8,874 nucleotides of DNA from Phycisphaerae bacterium (GTDB lineage Bacteria; Planctomycetota; Phycisphaerae; SM23-33), in contig JALHTV010000251.1 of the NCBI GenBank assembly GCA_022866005.1, forward strand, positions 1 through 8,874. The letters run 5' to 3'. Within the stretch, counting starts at the first letter, position 1, and the number at the start of each line of letters is the position of its first letter. Of this stretch, positions 1 through 7,203 are shown in pieces. The position numbers and the translations under genes were made by a program. The notes under the pieces were generated by a model that was not told the DNA's origin, did not search any database, and saw only the letters and a list, made by a program, of their open reading frames with translations.

Positions 1-1
1 C

Positions 2-2398
2 TGGACCGTCCGCGCCGAGCTGCTGGGCGCCGACGGCCGGCGGGCCTTGCCCAAGCCGCTGGAGGCGGTCTTCACGCCGCACAAGCACACCTGGCAGCGG
101 CCGGGCAACGTCGTGACGCTGGAGGCGTCGCTGCCGCGCGTGCACTGCTGGTCCGACGAGACGCCCAACCTCTACACGCTGGTGCTCAACCTGATCAGCC
201 CCCGGGGCCGGCCGGTGGAGCACACGGCGGTGCGGGTGGGCTTCCGCCGCGTGGAGATTTGCGCGCGACAGCTCCTGGTCAACGGCCGGCCGGTGACGAT
301 CAAGGGCGTCAACCGCCACGATCACAGCGACACCCGCGGCAAGGCCGTCACGCGGGACGACATGCTCACCGACGTGGTGCTGATGAAGCAGCACAACTTC
401 AATGCCCTCCGCACCAGCCACTACCCCAATGACCCCTACCTGCTGGACCTGTGCGACCAGCACGGCCTGTACGTGGTCGATGAGGCCAACATCGAATCGC
501 ACGGCTACCACTACCAACTCGCCGGTGACCCGCGATGGACGGGCGCCTGGATGGACCGGATGCAACGGATGGTCCTGCGCGACAAGAACCACCCCAGCGT
601 GATCGTGTGGTCGCTGGGCAACGAGAGCGGCTATGGCGCCAACCACGACGCGCTCGCCGGTTGGGTGAGGAGCTACGACCCCCACCGGCCGATCCAGTAC
701 GAACGCGCCGTCAACCCCCGCCACGGCGGGCACTGGCACGGTGCGCGGCACGTGACCGACATCATCCCGCCGATGTACCCCGCCCTGGAGGACCTGGTCG
801 CCTGGGCGAAGGCCCCCACCGACGACCCGCGCCCGCTGATCCTGTGCGAGTACTCCCACGCGATGGGCAACAGCAACGGGGGGCTGAAGGAGTACTGGGA
901 CGTCATCGAGCGGTACCCCTGCATCCAGGGCGGCTTCATCTGGGAGTGGATCGACCACGGCATCCGCAAGCGCGACGCCAAGGGCCGGGCCTACTGGGCC
1001 TACGGCGGAGACTTCGGCGACGAGCCTAACGACAAGAACTTCTGCATCGACGGGCTCGTCTGGCCGGACCGGACTCCCCACCCGGCCATGCAGGAGGTCA
1101 AGAAGCTCCAGCAGCCGCTGGCGGTGGCAGCCAAGAACCTCCGGCGCGGGAAGCTGACGGTCACCAACAAGCAGTTCTTCGCCGACCTGTCGTGGCTGGC
1201 CGGTGCGTGGGAGATGACGGTGGACGGCGCGGTCGTCGCGCGCGGGCGCCTGCCGCGCCTCAAGACGCCGCCGCGCGGCAGGCAGCCGATCACGCTGGCG
1301 CTCCGCCGCCCGGCCATGCAGCCGGGTCAGGAGTGCCTCCTCACCGTCCGCTTCACCGCGGCCAGAGCCACGGCCTGGTGCCCCGCCGGCCACGAGGTCG
1401 CCTGGGAGCAGTTCGCCCTGCCCTACTCCGCCGGCAAGGCCCGGCGCGTCAGGCGGGCGGGCCGGCTCCAGCTCCGCCAGGACAGGTCCTCAGCCACGAT
1501 CTCCGGGGAGGCCTTCCACGTCACCGTGGACAAGCGCGCCGCCTGCATCCGGTCGATCCGGTGGATGGGCCGGGAGATGCTGGCCGCCGGGCCGCAGGTC
1601 AACCTCTGGCGGGCCGCCACGGACAACGACGGGATCAAGTGCTGGACCGGCCAGCACAATAAGCCCCTAGGCCGCTGGCGGGCGGCGGGCTTCGACAATC
1701 TCAAGCTGACTCCCGCAGGCGTTTCCGTCCGCCGCGGCAGCGGCGGCGCGGTAGTCGTCACCTGCCGCACCGTGGCCACAGGCGCCGATCCGAAGCTCAA
1801 GATCACCCACCGCCACGTCTACACGATCCTTCCCAGCGGTGACATCCTGGTGGCCAACATCGTCGTCGCCGACCGCCGCTTGCCTGAGCTGCCGCGCGTG
1901 GGTGTGACGATGACGCTGCCGGCGGGCTTTGAGCAGATCGAGTGGTTCGGGCGCGGGCCGCACGAGAGCTACTGCGACCGCAAGATCGGCGCGCCCGTCG
2001 GGCGTTACCGCGGCACGGTCAGCGGGCAGTACGTGCCCTACATCATGCCCCAAGAGCACGGCAACAAGACCGACGTCCGCTGGGTGGCCCTAGCGAGTGC
2101 GGACGGCCTGGGCATGCTGCTGGCACCGCTGCGCCCGGTGCACATGGAGAGCTCGGCCAGCCACTTCACGGCCGATGACCTCTACCGCGCCTACCACACC
2201 CACGAGCTGCGCCCACGCCGCGAGACCGTCGTGAACCTGGACTACCGCCAGCGCGGCCTCGGCACCGGCTCCTGCGGGCCGGACACGCTGCCCCCCTACC
2301 GCCTGCCGGCAGGGAGGTACCGCTTCGATTATCGCATCCGCCCCTACACCGTTGGCACGGACCAGCCGGCGCTCCTGGCGCGACAGCGGTGCCTGTAA
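2..2398 (+). CDS. lacZ: LacZ-type beta-galactosidase, glycoside hydrolase family 2 (5' end outside window)
   Basis: Hydrolyses terminal non-reducing beta-D-galactosides. The reading frame is open to the left edge, so the gene starts upstream; the TTG at 47 is not the start. By comparison with E. coli LacZ (1024 residues, from memory), about 250 N-terminal residues (sugar-binding jelly roll) are missing. The window holds the end of the immunoglobulin-like domain, the TIM barrel and the C-terminal Bgal_small_N sandwich. Visible motifs are GVNRHDH, RTSHYPN, DEANIESHG, WSLGNESG (acid/base Glu, codon 623-625) and LCEYSHAMGNS (nucleophile Glu, codon 848-850). The two Glu are 75 residues apart, against 76 in E. 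coli (461 and 537). The E. coli Trp999 region reads SCGP here, a variant I believe is common in the family. TAA at 2396-2398. No signal peptide can be judged. Family assignment is very secure; the natural substrate is inferred. Confidence 0.95.
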   Translation, partial: WTVRAELLGADGRRALPKPLEAVFTPHKHTWQRPGNVVTLEASLPRVHCWSDETPNLYTLVLNLISPRGRPVEHTAVRVGFRRVEICARQLLVNGRPVTIKGVNRHDHSDTRGKAVTRDDMLTDVVLMKQHNFNALRTSHYPNDPYLLDLCDQHGLYVVDEANIESHGYHYQLAGDPRWTGAWMDRMQRMVLRDKNHPSVIVWSLGNESGYGANHDALAGWVRSYDPHRPIQYERAVNPRHGGHWHGARHVTDIIPPMYPALEDLVAWAKAPTDDPRPLILCEYSHAMGNSNGGLKEYWDVIERYPCIQGGFIWEWIDHGIRKRDAKGRAYWAYGGDFGDEPNDKNFCIDGLVWPDRTPHPAMQEVKKLQQPLAVAAKNLRRGKLTVTNKQFFADLSWLAGAWEMTVDGAVVARGRLPRLKTPPRGRQPITLALRRPAMQPGQECLLTVRFTAARATAWCPAGHEVAWEQFALPYSAGKARRVRRAGRLQLRQDRSSATISGEAFHVTVDKRAACIRSIRWMGREMLAAGPQVNLWRAATDNDGIKCWTGQHNKPLGRWRAAGFDNLKLTPAGVSVRRGSGGAVVVTCRTVATGADPKLKITHRHVYTILPSGDILVANIVVADRRLPELPRVGVTMTLPAGFEQIEWFGRGPHESYCDRKIGAPVGRYRGTVSGQYVPYIMPQEHGNKTDVRWVALASADGLGMLLAPLRPVHMESSASHFTADDLYRAYHTHELRPRRETVVNLDYRQRGLGTGSCGPDTLPPYRLPAGRYRFDYRIRPYTVGTDQPALLARQRCL

Positions 2399-2436
2399 TG
2401 GGCGTTGTTCGGCGTCCTCTTTATCCCGAGGCAACC

Positions 2437-2452
2437 CGGGCAAGCTTGCCCG
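2437..2452. repeat. Perfect 16-bp palindrome between lacZ and the glycosyltransferase gene
   Basis: CGGGCAAGCTTGCCCG equals its own reverse complement over all 16 bases. As RNA it could fold into a 6-bp stem with an AGCT loop, but no T-run follows, so it is a poor intrinsic terminator. It overlaps the -35-like hexamer at 2446-2451, as an operator might. The palindrome is seen directly; its role is inferred. Confidence 0.6.
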
Positions 2453-2474
2453 CAGCCGCCGGCGCCTCTATCAT
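2446..2474 (+). promoter_or_regulatory. Possible sigma70 promoter for the GT4-like gene
   Basis: TTGCCC (2446-2451) and TATCAT (2469-2474) are separated by 17 bases, matching the consensus hexamers at 4/6 and 5/6. Transcription would begin near 2481-2483, almost on the GTG at 2483, so the mRNA could be leaderless. That would fit the absence of a Shine-Dalgarno sequence. A weak match that could be chance. Confidence 0.35.
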
Positions 2475-2482
2475 CTGCGCCC

Positions 2483-3547
2483 GTGGCTGGTGTGCTGCAC
2501 ATCATCGACGCTGAGACGGCGACCGACGCGCTGCGCCAACTGGCCGCCGTGGTCGCTCCAGATGACCAGGTTGTCTCCGTCGGGCCGGTGGACGTGCCGC
2601 GCGAGTTCACCGTGCCGGTGCAACGAATCCACAGGCCGCTGGGGTCGGCTGCCGTAGAGGGCCTGGCTGCGCGGGCGCCGGTCGGCCAGGTGCAGCTCGT
2701 CCAAGCCTGGTCCGTCGCTGCCGCCCAGGCGGGCGAGGCCATCGCGCGCCGGAAAGGGTGCGAAATGGTCGTGCACCTGCCCCACTTCCCGCCGCTGCGC
2801 CGTCTGGACTGCCTGGCCGTGCTGGCCTCCTGGGGCAACGTAGCGGTGACGGTCCCCACCGAGGCCTGTCGGGGCCGCCTGGTGGCCGAGGGCCTGAGCG
2901 CATCGATCGTGCACGTGCTGCCTCCGGCGAGTGCCGCCATCCAGGACCGCCCGGCGTTGCGGACCCGGACCCGCCGGGCGCTGGGCGTGAGCGACGAACA
3001 CCATTTGATGGTCGCCCCGGGAGCCCTCACGCAACAGGCCGGCCACAAGTACGCCTGCTGGGTCTTCGCGGTGCTCCGAGAGATTCGCTCTGACGTGCGT
3101 CTGCTGGTACCCGGCGAGGGGCCGGCCCGGCCGTCCGTGCAATACTTCGCCTCCACGCTCGGGTACGACCGCGAGATCCACATGCCTGCCGGCCGCATCG
3201 GCCTCGCCGACGCCTTGGCGGCCGCGGACGTGGTGGTGTCTCTGCCGACCGGCGATGACCCGGGGGTCTCGCTGGCGGCGGCGCTGGTTGCGGGCTTGCC
3301 CGTGGTGGCCTGGGCCACGGCCGACGTGCAGGAACTCACCGGTGGCAGCCGGGCGGCGGCGCTGAGCCCGGTGGGCGACGTGCGAGGCGCCTCGGCGGAG
3401 TCGCTGCGGCTGCTGGACGAGCCTGCTGCCGCCGGCGCGCTGGCCTCCGCCGCTGCCGCCTGGGCCGGACCGCGCTACTCCGTCGCAGCCGCCGGGGCCG
3501 CCCTGGAGCGAATCCGCAGCACGCTTCATCAGGGGGCATGGGCTTGA
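2483..3547 (+). CDS. GT4-like glycosyltransferase (GT-B fold) with degenerate EX7E motif
   Basis: Probably transfers a sugar from a nucleotide donor to a glycan or glycolipid at the cytoplasmic face of the inner membrane; donor and acceptor cannot be told. The N-terminal half opens with a beta strand (VLHIID) typical of GT-B enzymes. The C-terminal half has the family 4 order: strand and loop APGALTQQAGHKY (3016-3054), LLVPGEGP (about 3101-3124), a DALAAADVVVS helix/strand (about 3209-3241) and AALVAGLPVVAWA (about 3278-3316). The usual E-X7-E pair aligns as D-X7-A (Asp codon 3254-3256, Ala codon 3278-3280), so activity may be altered. GTG 2483 is chosen because homology starts there. A TTG at 2405 in the same frame would add 26 low-complexity residues and run through the palindrome; GTG 2492 is also possible. 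No Shine-Dalgarno is clear. TGA at 3545-3547 overlaps the next promoter. Confidence 0.75.
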   Translation: MAGVLHIIDAETATDALRQLAAVVAPDDQVVSVGPVDVPREFTVPVQRIHRPLGSAAVEGLAARAPVGQVQLVQAWSVAAAQAGEAIARRKGCEMVVHLPHFPPLRRLDCLAVLASWGNVAVTVPTEACRGRLVAEGLSASIVHVLPPASAAIQDRPALRTRTRRALGVSDEHHLMVAPGALTQQAGHKYACWVFAVLREIRSDVRLLVPGEGPARPSVQYFASTLGYDREIHMPAGRIGLADALAAADVVVSLPTGDDPGVSLAAALVAGLPVVAWATADVQELTGGSRAAALSPVGDVRGASAESLRLLDEPAAAGALASAAAAWAGPRYSVAAAGAALERIRSTLHQGAWA

Positions 3548-3572
3548 GGGGCGCTGGGGCAAGAAGTATAAT
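3544..3572 (+). promoter_or_regulatory. Strong sigma70-like promoter for the kinase/GT9/DUF2062 operon
   Basis: TTGAGG (3544-3549) and a perfect TATAAT (3567-3572) are separated by the optimal 17 bases. The -35 box overlaps the stop codon of the preceding gene. The predicted start near 3579 leaves a leader of about 30 bases before GTG 3611. Its A/T-rich core stands out in the GC-rich surroundings. The match is seen; activity is inferred. Confidence 0.65.
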
Positions 3573-3610
3573 CCCCGCGGCGTCCGGGCTGCCGGCTCGT
3601 CAGCGCACGA

Positions 3611-5371
3611 GTGAAACTCATGGGACCGCCCCCAAAAGCGAACGACCAGGCTCTCCGCCCCGTCCCGCCAGGCCCGGCCGGGGGGAGCGGAACGGCGCCC
3701 AGCGCAGACCCCGCTGAGCTGGCCGATCCACCCCAGACCCGCTGGCAGGTCGTCAAGCAGAACCCGGTCAGGACGGTCTACTTCGGCCGCTGGGGCGGCC
3801 GCGACGTGTACCTGAAGCACTTCCACGTGCGCTCCGGTCTCCGTCGCCTGCTGCGGCGCCTGCGCGGGCGCGATGCCCGGCGCGAAGCAAAGTTCTCGCG
3901 CTATCTCAACCGTCATGGCGTGGCGACGCCGGAGGTGCTGGCCAGCGGGCGCAAGGGCGGGGTGTCGTGGGTGGCCACGGCGGCTGTGGCGCCGGCGGAG
4001 CCTGCCGACCGATGGCATCTGCGACAGAGCTCCCTGGGACGCCAGGGCCACAAGGCCATCCGCCAGGTGACGGAGGCCTTGGCGGAGATGGTAGCGCGGA
4101 TGCACGCCGCCGGGGTGGTTCACGGTGACCTGCACTGCGGCAACATCGTCATTCACACCGCTGACAGTGCCCCGCGCCCGGTGCTGATGGACCTGCACCG
4201 CATGCGGCGGTGCCTGTGGGTGTCGCGTCGCCTGCGGGCGGCCAACCTCGCCCAACTCTGCTATGACCGCTCACCGTTCACCACCAGGACCCAGCGCCTG
4301 AGGTTCCTGCGGCAGTACCTTGCGGTCAGCGGCGCCCCGGGCAGCCTGCGGGGCTGGCGGGTATTGGTGGACGAGCTCACCCTCGTTCACGCTCGCAGTC
4401 AGTACGCCCAGCGCGATCGCAGAATCCTGCGCCGGGGACGCTACTTCAGCCCCATCCGCCTGGCGGGCGGCTGGTGCGGGCACGTGGTCCTGGCCACCAA
4501 GACCCCCCCGCCCGGCTCGACCGCCGGGACGATGACGTTCAGCCTGGATGAGTGGCAGAAGGTGCTCGCCCGGCCGGAGGCGCTGTTCACCGGCGACATG
4601 GAACAAATCAAGGATTCGCCCTCCAGCCAGGAGATCCGCCGTCGCCTGACCGTTGGCGGACGGGGCCTGGACGTGTATGTGAAGCGTGCGCGGCGGAAAT
4701 ACCTGCGGCGCCTGTTCACCGACTGCTACCGCCGCTCGCGAGCGGTCCGGGCGTTCAAGCGGGGGCATGTGCTGCTGAACCGGCGGATGGCCACGGCCCT
4801 GCCGCTGGCCGCCCTGGAGCGACGGGCTGGCCCCGTGCTGCTCGACAGCATCCTGATCACCGAGGCGGTCCCCGCGATGCCCGTGGGCCAGTTCCTGACG
4901 ACCTGGCTGGCGCCCGCGGGGCAGGCGGGCGTGCCCCTGTCCCCAGCCCAGCAGCACCACCTGGCCCGGCAACTGCTCTGGCGGATCGGCCGACTCGTCC
5001 AGCGCTTGCACGATCACGGCCTGGCCCACCGCGACCTCAAGGCCGGGAATCTGCTGGTCCGTTGGTTGCCAGGCCAGGACATCCAGTTGATCCTCCTGGA
5101 CATGGACGGCTTCGGCCAGCGGCAGTCGCGCAGTGCGCGACGCCGCTTCAAGGGGCTGATGCGGCTGAACGTGTCGCTGCTGGAGTGCCCCGCGGTCAAT
5201 CAGGCCGGTCGTCTGCGCCTGCTGATGGGCTATCTGCGTCGGCCTGGGTGCGGGCGGGTGGACTTCAAACCCTACTGGCGTGCGATTGAGGCCTGGTCAA
5301 CCCGGACGCTCCGTGAGCGCATCGATGCGCGCCGCCAGCTTCAAAAGGCCGCCCGGAGGCCCCTGCCGTGA
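3611..5371 (+). CDS. Tandem-domain lipopolysaccharide (Kdo/WaaP/InaA-type) kinase
   Basis: Likely phosphorylates sugars of the lipid A inner core, or a similar envelope glycolipid, with ATP in the cytoplasm. The 586-residue protein has two kinase-like domains. After a proline-rich N-terminus (about 5-41), domain 1 shows ATP-lysine K69 in VYLKHF, candidate helix-C Glu E92, catalytic loop HGDLHCGN (D173, N178) and metal-binding DLHRM (D194), the last resembling DLHRAQ of WaaP. Domain 2 shows K358 in VYVKRA, a FKRGHVLLNRR helix, HRDLKAGN (D475, N480) and LLDMDGF (D497), closer to InaA/KdkA. Both domains keep key residues, so both may be active. Single-domain relatives are about 240-300 residues, so this is a fusion or duplication. 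GTG 3611 is used; ATG 3620 is an in-frame alternative and neither has a clear Shine-Dalgarno. Its stop overlaps the GT9 start by 4 bases. Family is confident; substrate is inferred. Confidence 0.85.
   Translation: MKLMGPPPKANDQALRPVPPGPAGGSGTAPSADPAELADPPQTRWQVVKQNPVRTVYFGRWGGRDVYLKHFHVRSGLRRLLRRLRGRDARREAKFSRYLNRHGVATPEVLASGRKGGVSWVATAAVAPAEPADRWHLRQSSLGRQGHKAIRQVTEALAEMVARMHAAGVVHGDLHCGNIVIHTADSAPRPVLMDLHRMRRCLWVSRRLRAANLAQLCYDRSPFTTRTQRLRFLRQYLAVSGAPGSLRGWRVLVDELTLVHARSQYAQRDRRILRRGRYFSPIRLAGGWCGHVVLATKTPPPGSTAGTMTFSLDEWQKVLARPEALFTGDMEQIKDSPSSQEIRRRLTVGGRGLDVYVKRARRKYLRRLFTDCYRRSRAVRAFKRGHVLLNRRMATALPLAALERRAGPVLLDSILITEAVPAMPVGQFLTTWLAPAGQAGVPLSPAQQHHLARQLLWRIGRLVQRLHDHGLAHRDLKAGNLLVRWLPGQDIQLILLDMDGFGQRQSRSARRRFKGLMRLNVSLLECPAVNQAGRLRLLMGYLRRPGCGRVDFKPYWRAIEAWSTRTLRERIDARRQLQKAARRPLP
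5355..5370 (+). promoter_or_regulatory. Ribosome binding site fixing the GT9 start
   Basis: GGAGG at 5355-5359 lies 8 bases before GTG 5368, inside the end of the kinase gene. With the 4-base GTGA start/stop overlap this supports the GTG start and translational coupling. Confidence 0.7.
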
Positions 5372-6423
5372 CGGCGACAGTTCCCCCCGCAGTGCAGGCT
5401 CCCGAACGGGTGCTGCTGATCAAACCCAGCTCCCTGGGGGACGTGGTCTCGGCCGTCCCGGTGCTGCGCGGGTTGCGGCGGACCTTCCCTCAGGCCCGCA
5501 TCGCCTGGCTAATCGGACGGGCCTACGCTGGGCTGATCCAGCACGACAGCGACCTGAACGAGGTGATCCTCTTTGACCGTGCGCGGTTCGGGCCGCCGTG
5601 GCACTGGCCCCTGGCGACCGGTGAGCTGGTCTGGCTGATCCAGCGGCTGCGGGCGGGACGGTACCAGTGGGCGATCGACCTCCAGGGGCTGTTCCGCAGT
5701 GGGTTTTTTGCCTGGGTCAGCGGTGCGGCGCTGCGGGCGGGCTTTGCCGATGCGCGGGAGTTTGCGGCGCTTTTCTACAATCGCCCCGTCCCCTGCCAGT
5801 CGGCCCACACCGTGGACAGGAACATCGAACTGGCCCGCGCACTGGGCATTGATGCTCGCAAGCAAGACATGACCTTGCAGGTCAACCCGCAGGCGGATGC
5901 CCTCGCGCAGGAGATGGTGGCCAGGCACGGGCTGAGGCGGAAGGGCTTTGTCGCCTGCGTGCCCCCGACCCGCTGGGCCAACAAGCGATACCCCGTGCGG
6001 CACTGGCGGGCGGTGATCGCGGGGCTGCTGGAGCACGCCCCGGTGGTCGTGCTGGGCGGCGGTGGTCAGGAGCAGGAGCTTTGCCAGGCGGTGGTCGAGG
6101 GCCTGGGGCCGGGCGCGGTCAACCTGGCTGGGCAGACGGACCTCCCGCAGATGGTGGCCGTCATCGCGGCGGCGGCGGGCGTGGTCTGCTGCGATTCGGC
6201 CGCGGCGTTCATCGCCCCGGCGGTCGGCAGCGAGGTCCTGACCTTGCTGGGCCCGACGCGCACAGAGCGGACCGGGCCCTACCCGGGCGGCCAGGCGATG
6301 GCGGCTCCGGTGCCCTGCCAAGGCTGCCTCCGCCGGCGCTGCGCCCACGTGACCTGCATGCAGGCAATCGCCCCCACCGACGTCGTGGCCGGGGCCTTGG
6401 AGATGTTGCGGCGATGCGGCTGA
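5368..6423 (+). CDS. Glycosyltransferase family 9 (ADP-heptose:LPS heptosyltransferase-like)
   Basis: Predicted to add heptose or a related sugar to an inner-core acceptor at the cytoplasmic membrane face. The length (351 residues) suits the WaaC/WaaF family. Visible motifs are IKPSSLGDVVSAVPVL (residues 18-33; D25 aligns with catalytic Asp13 of WaaC), DLQGLFRSG (104-112), TRWANKRYP (201-209; K206 aligns with the lysine of TRDDKHWP), VVLGGGGQE (227-235) and LLGPTRTERTGPYP (303-316). A four-cysteine cluster near the end (C317, C320, C325, C330) resembles the CxxC...C...C tail seen in many GT9 proteins and may bind metal. The usual D(S/T)GxxHLA loop reads DSAAAFIA (286-293), without its Gly and His, so the donor or activity may differ. 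It overlaps the kinase by 4 bases and DUF2062 by 10. A specific name (waaC, waaF, rfaQ) is not justified. Confidence 0.88.
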   Translation: MTATVPPAVQAPERVLLIKPSSLGDVVSAVPVLRGLRRTFPQARIAWLIGRAYAGLIQHDSDLNEVILFDRARFGPPWHWPLATGELVWLIQRLRAGRYQWAIDLQGLFRSGFFAWVSGAALRAGFADAREFAALFYNRPVPCQSAHTVDRNIELARALGIDARKQDMTLQVNPQADALAQEMVARHGLRRKGFVACVPPTRWANKRYPVRHWRAVIAGLLEHAPVVVLGGGGQEQELCQAVVEGLGPGAVNLAGQTDLPQMVAVIAAAAGVVCCDSAAAFIAPAVGSEVLTLLGPTRTERTGPYPGGQAMAAPVPCQGCLRRRCAHVTCMQAIAPTDVVAGALEMLRRCG

Positions 6424-7037
6424 AGACCTCCGCACGGCTGACCCTGCGCCGGATCAAGCGATTTGTCATCTACAAGATCCTCCATGTGGATGACACGCCG
6501 CACCGCATCGCCTTGGGCGTCGCCATCGGCGTCTTCGTCGCCTGGACGCCCTTCCACGGGTTGCAGATGATCCTCGTGATCGCCATCGCGGCCTTGCTGC
6601 GGGCCAATAAGGTCGTCGGACTGCCGCTGGTATGGGTGAACAACCCGCTGACGGCCCCGGTGAACCTGCTGTGCTATTGGCTGGGCTGCTGGATGCTGCG
6701 AATCAAGGGCAACGGGGCCAAGATCGTCCAGGCAATGAAAGATGCCTTCGCTCCCGGGTACGATCTCATCACTCGCATCGCCAGTTTCTTTCGCGCCGTG
6801 GGGGACGCCTTCCTGCCGTGGCTGGTGGGCAGCATCGTCATCGGGCTGGCGGCCGGCGCCGTCGTCTACCTGCTGACCTACCGGGCGGTGGTGGGCGTCC
6901 GCCGGCGGCGGGCGCTGCGGCAGAGCCGCTCTGTCTCCCCAGATAAGGCGGCAATATGTCCCCAGGCCCCTAAGGCCGTGCCCGCGCAGGCGGTTACCGA
7001 GGCGGATCCTCCAGGGGAATCCGGTAGGAATGCTTGA
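6414..7037 (+). CDS. DUF2062 family inner-membrane protein
   Basis: The 207-residue protein has the DUF2062 core: HRIALGVAIGVFVAWTPFHG (residues 30-49), a hydrophobic stretch ending LLRANK (61-66), and LVWVNNPLTAPVNLL (72-86) with the typical N-NP-T signature. Hydrophobic segments at about 31-62, 67-95 and 130-157 suggest three or four membrane spans. The N-terminus is basic and the C-terminal tail (about 161-207) hydrophilic and proline-rich. Biochemical function is unknown; family members often lie near glycosyltransferase and envelope genes, as here. ATG 6414 is chosen because homology begins just after it, GGAG lies at 6399-6402, and it overlaps the GT9 stop by 10 bases. The frame is open upstream to 6081, but that part is a shadow of the GT9 gene. 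TGA at 7035-7037 lies inside the -35 box of the first rRNA promoter. Confidence 0.88.
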   Translation: MRLKTSARLTLRRIKRFVIYKILHVDDTPHRIALGVAIGVFVAWTPFHGLQMILVIAIAALLRANKVVGLPLVWVNNPLTAPVNLLCYWLGCWMLRIKGNGAKIVQAMKDAFAPGYDLITRIASFFRAVGDAFLPWLVGSIVIGLAAGAVVYLLTYRAVVGVRRRRALRQSRSVSPDKAAICPQAPKAVPAQAVTEADPPGESGRNA

Positions 7038-7063
7038 CATGCCCCCTGTCGCAGTGCTATACT
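7034..7063 (+). promoter_or_regulatory. rRNA operon promoter P1
   Basis: Perfect TTGACA (7034-7039), 18 bases, then TATACT (7058-7063) with TG at 7055-7056, giving an extended -10. Predicted start is near 7070. This is the best promoter match in the window and lies about 525 bases before 16S. Its -35 box overlaps the DUF2062 stop codon. Confidence 0.8.
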
Positions 7064-7141
7064 TCCCCTAGTGGGTGAATCGCGCGCTTCTTGAGCAGGT
7101 GTTTCTTCCGAATAGCGCGGGGATATTTTTCCGAAATACAG

Positions 7142-7169
7142 TTGACCGGTGGAGTAGCGGCGATAGAAT
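7142..7169 (+). promoter_or_regulatory. rRNA operon promoter P2
   Basis: TTGACC (7142-7147), 16 bases, TAGAAT (7164-7169). The sequence just upstream (about 7123-7140) is unusually A/T-rich and could act as an UP element. The distance of 106-108 bases from P1 resembles the paired P1/P2 layout of E. coli rrn operons. Confidence 0.6.
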
Positions 7170-7203
7170 GCCCACACCCACGGGGGGGCGAGCCGGTGCT
7201 GTG

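Noticed and set aside
2437..2452. Intrinsic terminator for lacZ
   Set aside because: The stem is only 6 bp and no run of T follows; the next bases are CAGCCGCC.
2405..2482. N-terminal extension of the GT4-like protein from TTG 2405
   Set aside because: The 26 extra residues are low-complexity, pass through the perfect palindrome, and precede the first GT-B beta strand; a TTG start without Shine-Dalgarno is less likely than GTG 2483.
2344..3339. 331-residue open frame on the - strand
   Set aside because: Antisense to the end of lacZ and most of the glycosyltransferase; Ser/Thr/Arg-rich translation without any recognisable motif.
2471..4255. 594-residue open frame on the - strand across the GT4-like gene and the start of the kinase gene
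   Set aside because: It is antisense to two genes with recognisable families, spans their junction, and its translation is low-complexity and rich in Arg, Gly, His and Gln, as expected from GC-rich shadow frames.
6081..6413. Upstream extension of the DUF2062 frame
   Set aside because: It lies wholly inside the GT9 gene in another frame, is Gly/Arg/Pro-rich, and DUF2062 homology begins only after ATG 6414.
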